A DNA stretch of 64,000 bases from Piper betle (Eukaryota; Streptophyta; Magnoliopsida; Piperales; Piperaceae): the NCBI GenBank assembly GCA_033002965.1, contig JAURVB010009730.1, positions 1 through 64,000 on the forward strand. The letters are read 5' to 3'. A program made the translations under genes and the position numbers. Below the pieces are notes generated by a model. That model saw only the letters and a program-made list of their open reading frames with translations. It searched no databases and was not told the origin of the DNA. Below are positions 12,933 to 24,464 of this stretch, one piece after another; within the stretch, counting starts at the first letter, position 1, and the number at the start of each line of letters is the position of its first letter.

Positions 12933-13159
12933 ATGACAAAGGATATTTTAGCAATTCTTTTTTTTAATAAATCAGAATTTGCTTTAAGTATGGGTGAGAG
13001 AGTTATTAGTGATTATCGTAGCAACTTAAAACCGAACATAATTGAAGTTTTACTTTATGGTCGAGATTAACTACGTCCACGGTATTGTGAAAAGAGCGAA
13101 AATGAGGATGATGAGAATGAGGACTCAATTAATGATTTAAATTGTATGTGTTACTCCTA

Positions 13160-13870
13160 AGTGCTTGCTATTTAATAGTGAATATTGTCTCTTCTTATTT
13201 GTCTTTGCATGATTGTGTTTTTAGATTATTTTTATATTTTGATGCTATAATATTATTTATGTAATAAGTTGAAATACGACTATATCCTAATTTTATGTTC
13301 AATTTTTCATATCCAAAAGTGAAATAAAGTTCGTTAATATCTACTTCTATTAGTTTGCTTTTGCATCATATATTCAAACACAGTGTATGTTTAAAATTTT
13401 AATATCTACTTTTATTAGTTGTTATGACCTTGATAGTTATTAGAATACACCAATGAAATTTATTCATCGGGAATGATTAATTTAAAGTTTTTTCTATTAA
13501 ATCTAGCATGAATAATAGCATACATTTATTTCTTTTACAAATTTTTTTATTTTATTTAATCTAGCATCTCACAATAGATGATATCTATTAACTTTTCCAT
13601 AGGATGAAAGCTGGATAAAAGTTGTCCAAATATAGATAAAAACTATAAAATATAAACTTTTGGTAACTTTTTTTAATTTTGGGTTTACAGTTCTAAACAT
13701 TTTATTTTTTTAAAAATGTATGTTGTTGAATGGTGTCTTAGGTATTTTGTCAAAAAAATTAAAACATAGTTGAAACTTAAAAAGACATTTAATTATTGAA
13801 ATAATTTATATAAATATATTGATAGACATTTTTTGTTAATTTTAATCTTTATAAGTGTATGTTTTTCTCT
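13160..13870. other. AT-rich spacer, probably 3' flank of the hAT element
   Basis: No coding frame. Short direct repetition of ATCTACTTTTATTAGTT-type words near 13345 and 13410. Confidence 0.4.
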
Positions 13871-13879
13871 CAAGTGTGT

Positions 13880-14170
13880 TATTTTTGAGCTTATGATCGA
13901 GCTGATTTCAAGTTTTCAAGCGACCTAGTTTTAAACTCCCAAATAAGTTAGTTTCAAATCCTCAAAATTTAACGGTTTAAGTATATTTGAACTTGAACAA
14001 CATGAGAAATATTCAGGTCGATTTTAAGTATATATGTTCAAAACTTATTCAATTTCAAGTCGAATTCAAACGAATTTTGAGTTATTTGAGTCGAGTTCAA
14101 GTACAAGGTGAGTTCAGTTTGCTTGCTCGTTTAGCAGCTTTAAAGCTGTTGTCAACAAGCTGCATTGTTT
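13880..14170. repeat. Dispersed TCGAGTTCAA-rich repeat, copy A
   Basis: Contains stacked words of the type CAAGTCGAATTCAAACGA and TCGAGTTCAAG, and shares order and wording with 53540-53800 (GTTTCAAGCTCC...TTTAAG.GTATT.AA..TTGA, then TCAAGTATATATxTTCAAAACT). The style is that of short non-autonomous hAT elements in plants. Ends and target duplication are not resolved. Confidence 0.5.
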
Positions 14171-14199
14171 TGTATTTTCTGACCTTGCATTTGGCATAG

Positions 14200-16640
14200 C
14201 CCTTCTGATCAGGTTGCAAACTACATAGGACTCTGCTGGTCTTGTCTATATTCACCGAATTGGGCATTCCAATCTTTGAATTTTTTTTAACGTAATCTTT
14301 CGATTTTTTACTGGACTGTAAGAAGTGAGAACTTGTTTTTTCTTTTTCTTTTAAACATCAAAGAGGGCACAGCTTGAACTACACAATCAACGTTCCAATC
14401 TTAAATTAACCCTGTATCGGTGCAGTCCTGTTTGTTCCCATGCAGCGCAGTCAAGAATACATATTATGAGACACTGTACACCAACCCAATTCATCGACCT
14501 CGCTAGAATCTTCCTACTCCCACGGCATTATTAAACTGGATGCTTCTGAGCTAATTGAGAAGCTTGCAGAAGTACGAAAGGCCGGGGGCCTGTTATGAAT
14601 AGAATCGGTGGCCTTAGCAAGTTCCGGTCGGCCAAGGTTAGAAGAAATCTGCCAATATATTGCAAAAAACGTCATTTGATGCCACCATCGTTGATAGAAG
14701 CCATCATATTCTAAGCACAGAAGGCAAATGCGACAATTATATCACTAATGATTGATTTTTGTTTATTTATTTTGAAGTCTTTCGTTCATGTGTACTAGCC
14801 TCATGCAGGGATACTTGAGGCGGCTCCTTGTTTTCACAAATACTACTTTAAATTTCGAAAGAACGAGCAGCCCAGCAACTTACTTGGCCCGTATTCAACA
14901 CTTCGCATGCATATAATTTTCAAGTGGAGCAAAAAATATTTGTGCACAAGGCGGCGTGGAGTTTTCCTTGTTTTAAAAGAATACTATAAGCCTCACTAGA
15001 TGAATCGAACTGCACAAAAAATGGTGCCAGCTCAACGTCATTTGATCATCTTACCTGGGTATGAGGGCATTGATTGGGTTGCATACATGTCATGCTGTAC
15101 TATTTGGATACCTCAAATTCATCATCACCTGACTGAGCTACATAGCAGATGAAAGAGGACACTAATTTGTATGCCAAAATTCGTCCATATTCATCACTGT
15201 CACTTCTCAGCCCATTGTTTTTCCTGTGGGTTTCGGCTTTCTTCCTAGAGTTTCCATGGCTGGTTTCTGATCAAGCAGTTTGTACAAGCTCAACTTCAAT
15301 GAGGACGCCATTGATTGTGCCCATTGCAGGAGGGAATAGTTACCAGAAATAGAGGAAAATTTTGCCATGCCAACACGATAGTACATATATATGAAAACTG
15401 ATATATTGAATGGTGAAGTAGGAAAGTCCAAGGTCCAATCTTAATTGGTTGCTTGGTTCTTGGTGGGGTATGATCTTGAAGCTTCCTTGTTGGTGCTAGA
15501 GAGGGATGAAAATTTTATACGATGTCTGGTAGGAATTGTTGAAAGATGAACTTGATTACAATATTAATAGATAATTTTATAACAGGTTTCATTATATTAA
15601 TAGATATAATGAACAAGATGACTTGTTTGCATAAGGAAAAAATTTATAAAATATAAGTAGTGCACCATGGGACTAATTTGGGTGACCTGGTTCATAACTA
15701 GGAAGTCTCAATTCATGAACCTCACTTCAACATATTCAAAGAGCTATATTTAGGATTCTTCTACATTAAAGGACCCCTAGTTCCTATAATCTTCTTATTG
15801 AAACCATCTCTAGAATCTTGTAATTAAGAAAAATTCAAGTGTCTTTTATATACCATATAAAAAATTTTAGAATTATATATGATGCTTTACTCCAATAAAA
15901 AATGACTTTTCTCGATGCTTTTCTCTGGTCTTCTCACGTCAATTTTAGTCATGGATAAAAAATCTATTTTTTTATATTTGGTGATATTTGCAGGTGAACA
16001 TTTTTAAATTTTCTTATTTTTTCCACGCTAAAAAATGTTCTCAGATCTTAAAACAAAAAGAGTAGAGTGGAGAAAAGTTTTTTTCATGTTTTTTAGCGTG
16101 AAGAAAGGTTTTAAAATTAATACATACCTACTTTCAAAAACCTCCAAATATATTAAAAATATTGAATTTTTCTCTATTACAAAAATGGGTTCTTATCAAA
16201 GTAGGCTTACTTTCAACAAACTTTATACAACTCTGAGTCTGAAATTAGGACTAAATATTAGTTAGACAATGGGCAATATTATTAATGCAATTCTAATTTC
16301 AAGTCATAAACATGATTTGCATTTGAAAACATACACGTGAACTAGAGGTTCAGGAAACAAATAGAAACTGCATACAATCAAAATATTTAATTTTGAGTTA
16401 ATTCGGCCAAAACACGATCAAATATTTAGACGACGACAAGTTCGATTGAAGAAAATAATTCAAATTAATAAAAAAATTGACCTTAATTGCAAATATCATC
16501 CCCAAAAAAAAATTGTCAAAAGAAAATTTCATAACTTTTCTATTTTTAGCTAAGAGCACCAGGTGTCTGTTGTTGAATAGAGAAAATAAAGACAATGAAA
16601 AAGGCTGCACATCAAAACGGGGTGATTTAGGGTACCAATG
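14200..16640. other. Intergenic spacer without a supported gene
   Basis: Moderately AT-rich. Open frames at 15149-15352 (plus) and 15207-15431 (minus) overlap one another; one carries a hydrophobic stretch but neither resembles a family I know. No repeats with clear ends were seen. Confidence 0.4.
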
Positions 16641-16670
16641 ATCCTGTCCCCATTCTTCCTAAATTCCAAC

Positions 16671-16696
16671 GGAACGGAACGGAACGGAACGGATTC
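16671..16696. repeat. CGGAA pentanucleotide repeat
   Basis: Four to five tandem CGGAA units directly upstream of the G-box cluster. Confidence 0.8.
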
Positions 16697-16739
16697 TCCC
16701 CCTTACTCACCAACCAGGCCACCTCATCCCTTGCCCCCC

Positions 16740-16880
16740 TTTGCGGGTTTCCGACACGTGTAAAGGTTCACGTGCGGGTACACGTCAGTCGGCCGCTTTT
16801 TCCGCCACTCTTTTAGGGCCACGTCATCAAACAGGTGCCACTGGTTTTATGGGCTGCTACTCACCCTATAAATTATATGA
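16740..16880 (+). promoter_or_regulatory. G-box/ABRE-type promoter-like block
   Basis: Within 100 bases there are GACACGTGTAA, TTCACGTGCGG, TACACGTCAG and GCCACGTCATC: two perfect CACGTG cores and two ACGTCA/ACGT cores, the targets of plant bZIP and bHLH factors. CTATAAAT at 16870-16877 could be a TATA box on the plus strand. No coding gene follows within 1 kb, so this may be an orphan promoter, a distal element or the start of a noncoding RNA. Confidence 0.5.
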
Positions 16881-16929
16881 TTATTATTGTGATATATATG
16901 GATTGGAGATTGAAGATATTTTTTAATGA

Positions 16930-17850
16930 TCAACGTTGATTACTTGATACTTTGCTTTACATAAGAGCGATTAATTAGGTGGCTATAATAATTATTCATT
17001 TTGATGCACCACCGCTGAAGCACTTAAATTGGTCTAATGGGAAGAGCGAATATTAGTTATTCTTTTTCTTCTGTCAAAAATATTTTTTATGAAGATTATT
17101 TGTAAGTTGTTAAATGATGGTAGTTTTAGTTGTTTTTTCATGATTAAAATATAGGATAAGGTGGTGTTACCACCAATTACATGCTGCCACATAAGCAAAT
17201 GGATAAGGCAGGGGTGCAACATTGCTTACATAATGCGGCAGAGACATCACTCATCAGTTTAGTGGTCTATACAAAAAATAACATATAGTTAAAATTAATT
17301 AATTAATTTCATTTTTTGTTTAAGAAAAGTTACTAAACGGTTTTGTCCTAACGCAATAGTTGATAAGTTTAAGGAAACAGACTGAGAGTGCACTTTTTTT
17401 TCCCTTATCACGATTACCCAAAAATTACCTTTAGTTAATTAGAGCAATGTTTAAGTGGAAGATACTTAGTAATTATAATTTCCAAGTTCATAAAATCATA
17501 ATTTTTTGGTCAATTTATTTTTATAATTGTCTTATAGAGTACAGAATTAGACTCGTTTAGATGGAGTTGACATTTTATGTGCCTCATATTTAAAAGAACT
17601 TGTTAGGACTCTTACTAATCGGTGCTTAAATTTCAATCAAGTTGTGGTGATCACAATTAATTATGGATACTTAATTAAAAACCTATCACAGCAGCTTACC
17701 ATGCAAAGACTCGAAAATATTAATTCTCATAAAATTTTAATGGCTTTGACAGATTATACATATTAACATAAATAATAGTGATAACGTAATTAGAACATAA
17801 TTCAGTAGTTTTTTATCTCGAAGCATAATCTAGAAGCTTCGTGAGCGGAA
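16930..17850. other. AT-rich spacer
   Basis: No open frame with family resemblance and no repeat with defined ends. The minus-strand frame at 17034-17222 is short and unsupported. Confidence 0.4.
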
Positions 17851-17889
17851 GGTATTATTGGGAAAGATGAGAAGTAGGAAGAACAAGGG

Positions 17890-18060
17890 CGAATGGCGCG
17901 AGTAAGGAAGGAGTATATTGAAGTGACTCTCGCCCATATGAGAAAGCCGGGAATGGGGGACAAGCCCACGTGTCGGTCATGTCAGTGGGCCCTCTGCGCC
18001 CCCCCCCATTTTGCCCTATTATTCCAACTCCTATCCTCTCTCCTCTATCCATCTATACTC
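17890..18060. promoter_or_regulatory. GC-rich patch with a G-box, followed by CT-rich leader-like sequence
   Basis: CCCACGTGTCGG at about 17967 contains a perfect CACGTG core; GTCAGTGGGCCC and a CT-rich stretch (TCCTCTCTCCTCTATCC) follow. It is 1.9 kb upstream of the bHLH coding start, so it could be a distal control region. Small frames on both strands (17893-18156, 17855-18052) are unsupported. Confidence 0.35.
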
Positions 18061-18067
18061 TATCCAC

Positions 18068-18102
<35 letters not shown>

Positions 18103-18106
18103 CATG
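18068..18106. repeat. (TA)n microsatellite
   Basis: Near-perfect TA dinucleotides with two C interruptions. Confidence 0.9.
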
Positions 18107-18119
18107 AGAATTTAAAAAT

Positions 18120-18695
18120 TTATAAATCCGTATTTGAATCATTAGATACAAAGTAATGGTAATTATATTTTTATTTTAAAAATCATTATCACCATTAATT
18201 TCTATCTAACACATTAAAATTGAGTTCCTAAATTTTTGTATTCACTCTAATGTTCCTTTTATCCATATGTTAAGTAAGATGTTAAGATCATAAATTTTTA
18301 TTAAGTAATAAGATATAGTGTAATAATTTAATATTTTAAAAAAATGTGATTGACTTTAAAAAAATATAGTATTTAAATAAAAATATGAATTCGAATTTTT
18401 TAATTTTTTATTATATTTTTCAAGACAATTAAATAAATTTTTATTAATAAGAAATTAAAATTTTAAATCTCTCGACCTTTTACCATCAAAAATATATTTC
18501 TTTGTCTTTTTTAAATAAATTAAAGTTAGTAAGTTTCGAATCTATAATTTGGAGAGGTATTTTTATTGTATTATTTAAATCTTTTTGTATTTTAATTAAT
18601 TTTATTATATTAATTTTTTTGTATTTTAATTAATTGATTCTCTTACTTTTAATTTAAGGCATATAAAATTCTCCTTATTAAATTTTATTAATAAG

Positions 18696-18729
<34 letters not shown>

Positions 18730-19600
18730 CAATTACACATAATATATCAATCAATACTTAGAATTTCTAGGCCAGCGGTAGTTTCAATGACATAATACGA
18801 CCATGTGCATTTTGATCCTATAATTTTAGAGATATTAATCATCTGGTAATTAAGATTATTTTTATTTAGCTCAAATTTAATTAATTCATCTTCAAATTTG
18901 TGTCAATTTTATTACTAGCCGAATTTAATACTGGCAAGATACGCTGGCTCGTGTGCTTTTAGATAGAGTATTTTAAAGGATTTTATAGGTGTAAGATTAG
19001 TTTTATCTAGTTCAAACTTGATTTGTTTATCTCAAATTTGAGACAAATTTAATAATATTTAAGGTAATTTAATTTTAAAATTGAATTCAATTTACTTTAA
19101 TTTTTATTAATTTACCTATGATGATCTTTAGTTAATTTTACTCGTAAATTTTGATGTAAGAGCAAACAATTCCACTTTACAATAACATTGCACATAAATT
19201 TAACATAATCATACAATGAAACTCCAGATTTTGATTTAAAATGGATATTATAAAAATACAATTACTTTTTTTTTTACGAAATGATGAAAATTAAAAACAC
19301 AAGCTCAAGCTTATTTTATTTAGCTTTGAACACATCTGTACTCATAAACATTTGAACATATACGTTTATATTTGTTTAAACTGTGATTTTTAAGTAATAA
19401 TTTTATTGTAAATTTTCAACACTTATACACTCATAAATAATTTAACTCAAAAAATCATACTTACTCTAATTTTCTTTTAAGTAATAATTTTATTGTAAAT
19501 TTTGAACACATATGTACTCATAAATACTTAAGCAAAAAATTCATGCTTAGGCACTAATTTTCTCTGGTTAGACAGGTTGATTGACGATGTTTCCACTTTT
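18120..19600. repeat. Very AT-rich spacer with TA microsatellite and local duplication
   Basis: A pure (TA)n tract lies at about 18699-18726. A tandem duplication of about 105 bases is seen: GTAATAATTTTATTGTAAATTTTCAACAC... near 19395 recurs as GTAATAATTTTATTGTAAATTTTGAACAC... near 19482, each followed by an ACTCATAAATA word. No gene seen. Confidence 0.6.
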
Positions 19601-19639
19601 GGAAACTTTTTTCTAAAGCTATTCCGTCAACTCACCGTC

Positions 19640-19932
19640 AACTTTTCCGTCAAATAGATTCCCCTCCTATATATCTACCCCACTCCCCGTCTCCCCTTCT
19701 CTCTCTAGCTTTGACGTACCATCGCCGGCCGACGGAGAATATCACCGGCGAAGTTGTTGGCCGCTGACGAGCACCTTCCCTGCACGGCCACGCCTCATGC
19801 ATGAGACCTCTGTCTGACGCGCGTTTGGTTGAGCTCAACACCATCTTCCTTCTATACAAGGAGATCACCACCTACTGTTTCATCTTCTTCTTCTTCTTCG
19901 TTTTTATACTATTGGTTGCGTTGGTGGTGAGG
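19640..19932 (+). promoter_or_regulatory. Core promoter and 5' UTR of the bHLH gene
   Basis: CCTATATATCTACC at about 19666 looks like a TATA box, followed by CT-rich initiator-type sequence (CTCCCCTTCTCTCTCTAGC). The reading frame is open back to an ATG at 19801, but residues 1-44 of that extension are a Phe-rich hydrophobic stretch foreign to this family, so 19801-19932 is treated as leader. Use of the upstream ATG cannot be excluded. Confidence 0.5.
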
Positions 19933-22551
19933 ATGATGCAGTGCACGGCGCCGGCTTCTGGAAGCTTGGGCGACGAGATGTCAGTTCTCGACCGGCAAAG
20001 GGCCCGGCTAAGGTGGCAGGGCATGCAGGGGCAGGAGGAGGAAGAGGTGGTGGTGGTGATGATGCAGTCCGCCGGCCAGAGCTTCCCTGGCGACGTTTGT
20101 GTGAATTCAACGCCGGCTTATCAACACTTCCCGGCGGGGGTGTTCCCGCCGGAGGCGAAGAATGAACCCGAACTTGACAACGGCTGGCCGGACTTCACTG
20201 GCACATTCCTGTCGCCGGAGGTGTTCTCAGGCGAGCACGGCGTGTCGCTGGGGGCGGAGTCGTTCGCGTCCATTTCGAGGACGGCCAGCTGCCCGCCGAT
20301 GGTCTGGAATGCGGCGGCGCCGGTTATGTTCCCGCCGGAAAAAGTTCCTCCTCCGGCCAGGAAGAGGAAGGCAGTTGAGAAGGCTGCCATGCCCACTAAA
20401 GTGAGTACTCCCAACTCCCAAACTCTTTCTTCTTAATATATATATATATATATACACAGTTTTTTCATATGCTCTGTTTTAATTGTTTATAACATTACAT
20501 TTGATTGATCTCAGACTATGACAACGGAGGATTACAGGGACAAGAAGGTGAAAGGAGAAGCACAAGAGGATCAAGCAGAATTAGCACCAAAACAATCTGA
20601 TCAATCTTCCATGAACAACAACCACAACAGTAGCAAGAACATCAAGGCTGCTAAGAAAGAAGCGTCCGTAGACACATCAAAGGACAATTCAAAGGCCTCC
20701 GAGGTCCAACAAAAGCCGGACTACATTCATGTCAGAGCCCGGCGAGGCCAGGCCACTGATAGCCATAGCTTGGCCGAGAGAGTAACGTTCTAGACATCAC
20801 CACCTTCAAATTCCTCTCGGGAAGACAATTAATTGTGTTTACTGATTGTGGGCAAGATTGGTTTTCGGTGGGTGTAGGTGAGAAGGGAGAAGATCAGTGA
20901 AAGGATGAAGTATCTACAGGACTTGGTCCCCGGCTGCAACAGGATCACTGGCAAGGCAGGGATGTTAGATGAGATCATCAACTATGTTCAATCCCTACAG
21001 AGACAAGTGGAGGTAACAGCATAAGAAATTTCATCTTCTCTTCACATCATATGTGCTTTGGAATGTAATTCTTTGGTTGAGTACACATCTGAAAGTGATT
21101 GGTTTTACAATTTTCCAGTTTCTATCCATGAAGCTTGCAACAGTCAATCCGAGGCTGGACTTCAACATTGATGACTTCTTCGCCAAAGAGGTATATGTCT
21201 ACATACAGTCTGCAAGTATTAACAGTGATGGAGAGTAAAAACAATTGGGGTATGAATTATTCCTCCAATTCTTTTCACGGTTAATTCAATTTGTAAAATC
21301 TGCAAGTGGGTAATCAAGAAAACGTGTAAAGACGAGAATAATAGCTGCTGCAACTGGACCAACAGTTTGCAAAGTTATATTTGGTGGGCTCCTTGTCAAA
21401 GCTGCCCATGGATGAACATTATATTTGGACCAAAGTCTGTAGCAGATTATTTTGTTTATTTAAGGGTGTTGGGCCTAAGTTAAAATGCATGCATTCTAGC
21501 TGTATGGATTGGGGACTTCTTGATAAGTTCCACATCCAAAAGTGGCTCACAGCTTTTTCGTGTGTTCCAATTTCCCATCATCAATAATCTCTACTTTGCA
21601 ACGGAACAACTTCTTTTTGGTACATCTTTTACGTCAAAAATCTCTTTTGAGAACCTTTTTGATCTATCGTACTTGGATTTAACCTATTTAGCCTTTGGAG
21701 ACGACGGCAAGAGGACCTTTCAAATAAATTAGACATAGCGAACATGAGTAAATTGAAGCCATATAGATAGGCTGATTTGTGCCTAATGTTGTGACCAGAT
21801 GTTCCCAGCCAGCACTGATCCCTTTCCACAAGTCTCCACGTTGCCGGACATCATCACCAACCAGGCCATTCTTCATTACAATCCACCCCGGACATCTTCA
21901 CTACCTGTGGTCAGCTGCGGCGGATTGAATGTAGCAACCAACCGGCCGGAGATTTCCGTCCGGCAAACCTCTAGTACGCCGGTGCCGGCACCAGATGGTT
22001 TCTTAGATACTTGCTTCAATGTAAGCATTGTTTCAGCTGAATTTAACCTTGAGTAAGCAAAATTTGGGACTAAAAATTACATGCTTGAACAAGTGTCTTA
22101 TGAATTTGTTGATCACAGGGTGGGCAGGCATCTTCTTCTACCGCTTGGGACATTGACTTACACACACTTTACAACGCAGAATTACACCAAGGGAGGCAGT
22201 CTGCTTTTGCATCTCAACAATTTCAAGGTAAGAATTAAAACCGAGAGATGGGTCTCTTTCGCACAAAGATTTGAAGATCGGCCATGTCAATGTCGGAGAT
22301 ATTTGGACTTGTCAGACGTCCAATCTCAAGGAGGCTTTTTAACCTTCTTATCTGTTTGTCTTCCTTGTACCAAATCAGACAGATAAACCCGGGCCAAATG
22401 AGCTGTTCACGCAACCGGCTGTCTTCCTCGAGACCATATGGTCTCCTTTAACACTTCAATGATATCAAACTTTGTGTAAATTATAAGCTCATATGGAATG
22501 GTTTGTTTTTCAGGAAACATTCAAGTTAACGATATCAAGATGGAGATGTGA
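19933..22551 (+). CDS. bHLH transcription factor, CIB-like (subfamily XII)
   Basis: Nuclear DNA-binding regulator; relatives include CIB proteins that bind E/G-boxes and cryptochrome. Exons read as 19933-20400, 20515-20781, 20878-21012, 21119-21190, 21799-22020, 22119-22227 and 22514-22551, all GT-AG and in phase, about 436 residues. The start MMQCTAP...[17 protein letters not shown] is typical of the group. An acidic/low-complexity middle and a basic [10 protein letters not shown] segment precede exon 2. The bHLH lies at about residues 234-290: [20 protein letters not shown], then [20 protein letters not shown], then the loop and helix 2. The conserved downstream block [20 protein letters not shown] and the C-terminal [12 protein letters not shown] motif are present. 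The basic region keeps the H-E-R residues for E-box contact. No lesion found; a TA microsatellite sits in intron 1. Confidence 0.95.
20436..20456. repeat. (TA)n microsatellite in intron 1 of the bHLH gene
   Basis: A TA run of about 20 bases shortly after the donor at 20401. Confidence 0.85.
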
Positions 22552-22591
22552 AGTTCAATTATCAGGCTGACTGATCAAGGGAGCTATAATA

Positions 22592-22612
22592 AATATATAT
22601 ATATATATATTT
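22592..22612. repeat. (TA)n microsatellite in the bHLH 3' flank
   Basis: Short TA run about 40 bases after the stop codon. Confidence 0.85.
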
Positions 22613-22619
22613 ACTATAT

Positions 22620-24440
22620 GATGCGAGCTAATTCTTTTTTTTTCACTGTGGTATACATGATATATGATTTGCATGTATATTATTGGCGAGGTACTAATTA
22701 TTGAAGCAATAATAGTCACTATTAGATTGTTTGTACTCCACCCCCAGTACTGCCGTATCTTTCATCACTTTAAGAATAAAAGTACTAGTTACTTGTATAC
22801 TGGCTCAAAGTTGAACTACCATGGATTTTCCCAAATACCCATAACATAAATTAGCTTACAAATTTACTAGTGTACTTCAGCGACTATAGTAAGAACATCA
22901 AAAATATCACCTGCATGGAAACTTACAAGCTAGGAGAGCGAGCCAACTTGGCCAATAGATGGGAGTGTGGTTCGAGGAAGGTGATGGGTGAAAGGGAAAG
23001 GAGAAGAGGACCACGAATGATGTGTCCTAGAGAAAAGGGGTAAAGGGAAAGGTGAGAAGGAAGGACACAATGGCCAGAGGGTGGCTTTGATGGGTGAAGA
23101 GGACTTGGGAGTGAAGGCCATGGGAAGAGGGAAGTTGGGCCAGACCTTGGCGTCAATGTCACGTTGCTAGTTGCTCGCCGGACGAGTGACAGCTACTTGT
23201 AGGCCTCTCCACCCTTTTCTTCTCCAGTTTGACGATCCTACAAATGTTAGAAGGGTAGCAAACAAAAATTTGTGTCTAGTTACTTCGGGTTACACTAAGA
23301 TGTGTCAGCCATACATGTATTTATCATCAAATGAAGTATTAATGTGCTAATTTGGGTTTCTGGTCCGAAGAGCATTGGTATTTTTAGAAAAAAATGGAAA
23401 GATTTGACCATTGAGATGAGCACGTACGAGCTAGGATGTGACATAATCATGTTGAGAAAAATTTTCTACCTGTAGAATATTCGCTTTGGGAGAAAGAAAA
23501 GGTAAAAACTGTACAATTAGAAAAACACATAAACGAAGGCTTAATCAAATGTGTTTTTAGGACGGAAAATGCTTGCCTATGCTCTGTTTTTTTGCGCCTT
23601 GTGTTGATTTGGGCAAGGGAGTTTAAGTGAACTCTTCTTAGCAGCCTATTCACGTCTCCGGTCTCCGTTGCCCGACTCTGTCCGCCAATTCCCCACCCCG
23701 CTCGTCTTGCACGTTACCCAGACACCCACTTCTGTCTCTGGATCCTCGTCCACCCACCAGAATTGCCCGTGGCGTTTTCGTCGACCAACAGAGTTTACTT
23801 CGGATACTTTGTGTTCGGGTTCACCAATTACTGCCCCAATCAAAACAGGCCGTAGCTAAATTTTTTTCTCCCTATTGGACATTTCTTAGCATTTCTAACA
23901 ATTCATTAAAGTTTAAAAGAACAACTGATCAAGCATTCTTTAAATTTACTTATCATGCTACTATACTTTGAAACAGGGCTCCAAATGGTACCATTATGAT
24001 GCAATCAAAGGCATTTAATATAATCATTTATTATTTTTTTCAACTTACCATTATCTTGGCCTTTATTAGAGTTTTGACTACTTTAACCGACGATAAATAA
24101 TTAACAGATCATACATTTTAATTTGTGATATACAACTCTTTTACAACACAAAAGCATTAATAAGTTCCTAAATTTAACGCACTTGCACCATATATTTACA
24201 TTAAACCAACATTTAAAAGAATCTAATAATATAAAATTTCAATTAAATATAATACTACTACTTATTTATATAAATCAATGTAGCAATATTTTTCTTTATA
24301 TAAATACAAACAAATACCTTCAATAAAACGATAAATTGGTAAAACGAAAACATTTTTGTCACTACCATTTTAAAATGAAAACAGCGCGATTAAATTTACC
24401 ACTTTTGTTTACTATTTTTCTCAATAATAAAATAAAGACT
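22620..24440. other. Intergenic spacer with a purine-rich tract
   Basis: About 22930-23160 is strongly purine-rich on the plus strand (GGAAAGGAGAAGAGG-type words), giving long artefactual minus frames. About 23640-23860 is a C/T-rich patch with overlapping frames on both strands. From 23880 to 24440 it is AT-rich. No gene supported. Confidence 0.4.
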
Positions 24441-24464
24441 TAGTTATTTTCTTTCAATTTAATA

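Larger units (their letters stand above)
8468..13159 (+). pseudogene. hAT-family transposase pseudogene split by two solo LTRs
   Basis: A dead Ac-like (hAT) transposase. In order: a BED zinc finger (AWKEILSATIDKKEYNQCKYC, with the paired HLNWH after the first insertion), the central region (IVDERSF, KALNSKHQKIS), an RNase H-like catalytic region (NTWTSG, LTLILDN-like ILDNTFANDRM, FHVRCSAHILNLIMQAGL, WNSTYLML), and the C-terminal dimerisation region (MTKDILAIL, FALSMGERVISDYRSNLKP, RPRY). Stops occur in the N-terminal segment, right after CKYC, after LMHMK and at the RD*LRPRY position. Two solo LTRs (8686-10012 and 11620-12932) interrupt it; removing each with one copy of its target duplication restores the reading frame (GYT-IHLNWH and WVM-TKDIL). 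The terminal inverted repeats of the parent element were not located. Confidence 0.9.

Noticed and set aside
19801..19932. N-terminal extension of the bHLH protein with a membrane-like Phe/Leu/Val segment (membrane-tethered factor)
   Set aside because: The extension sits in the leader right after the probable TATA box and has no family counterpart; only cDNA could revive the idea.
19904..20457. Several frames on both strands over bHLH exon 1
   Set aside because: High GC exon; the bHLH frame has matching splice phases and a family-typical start, the others do not.
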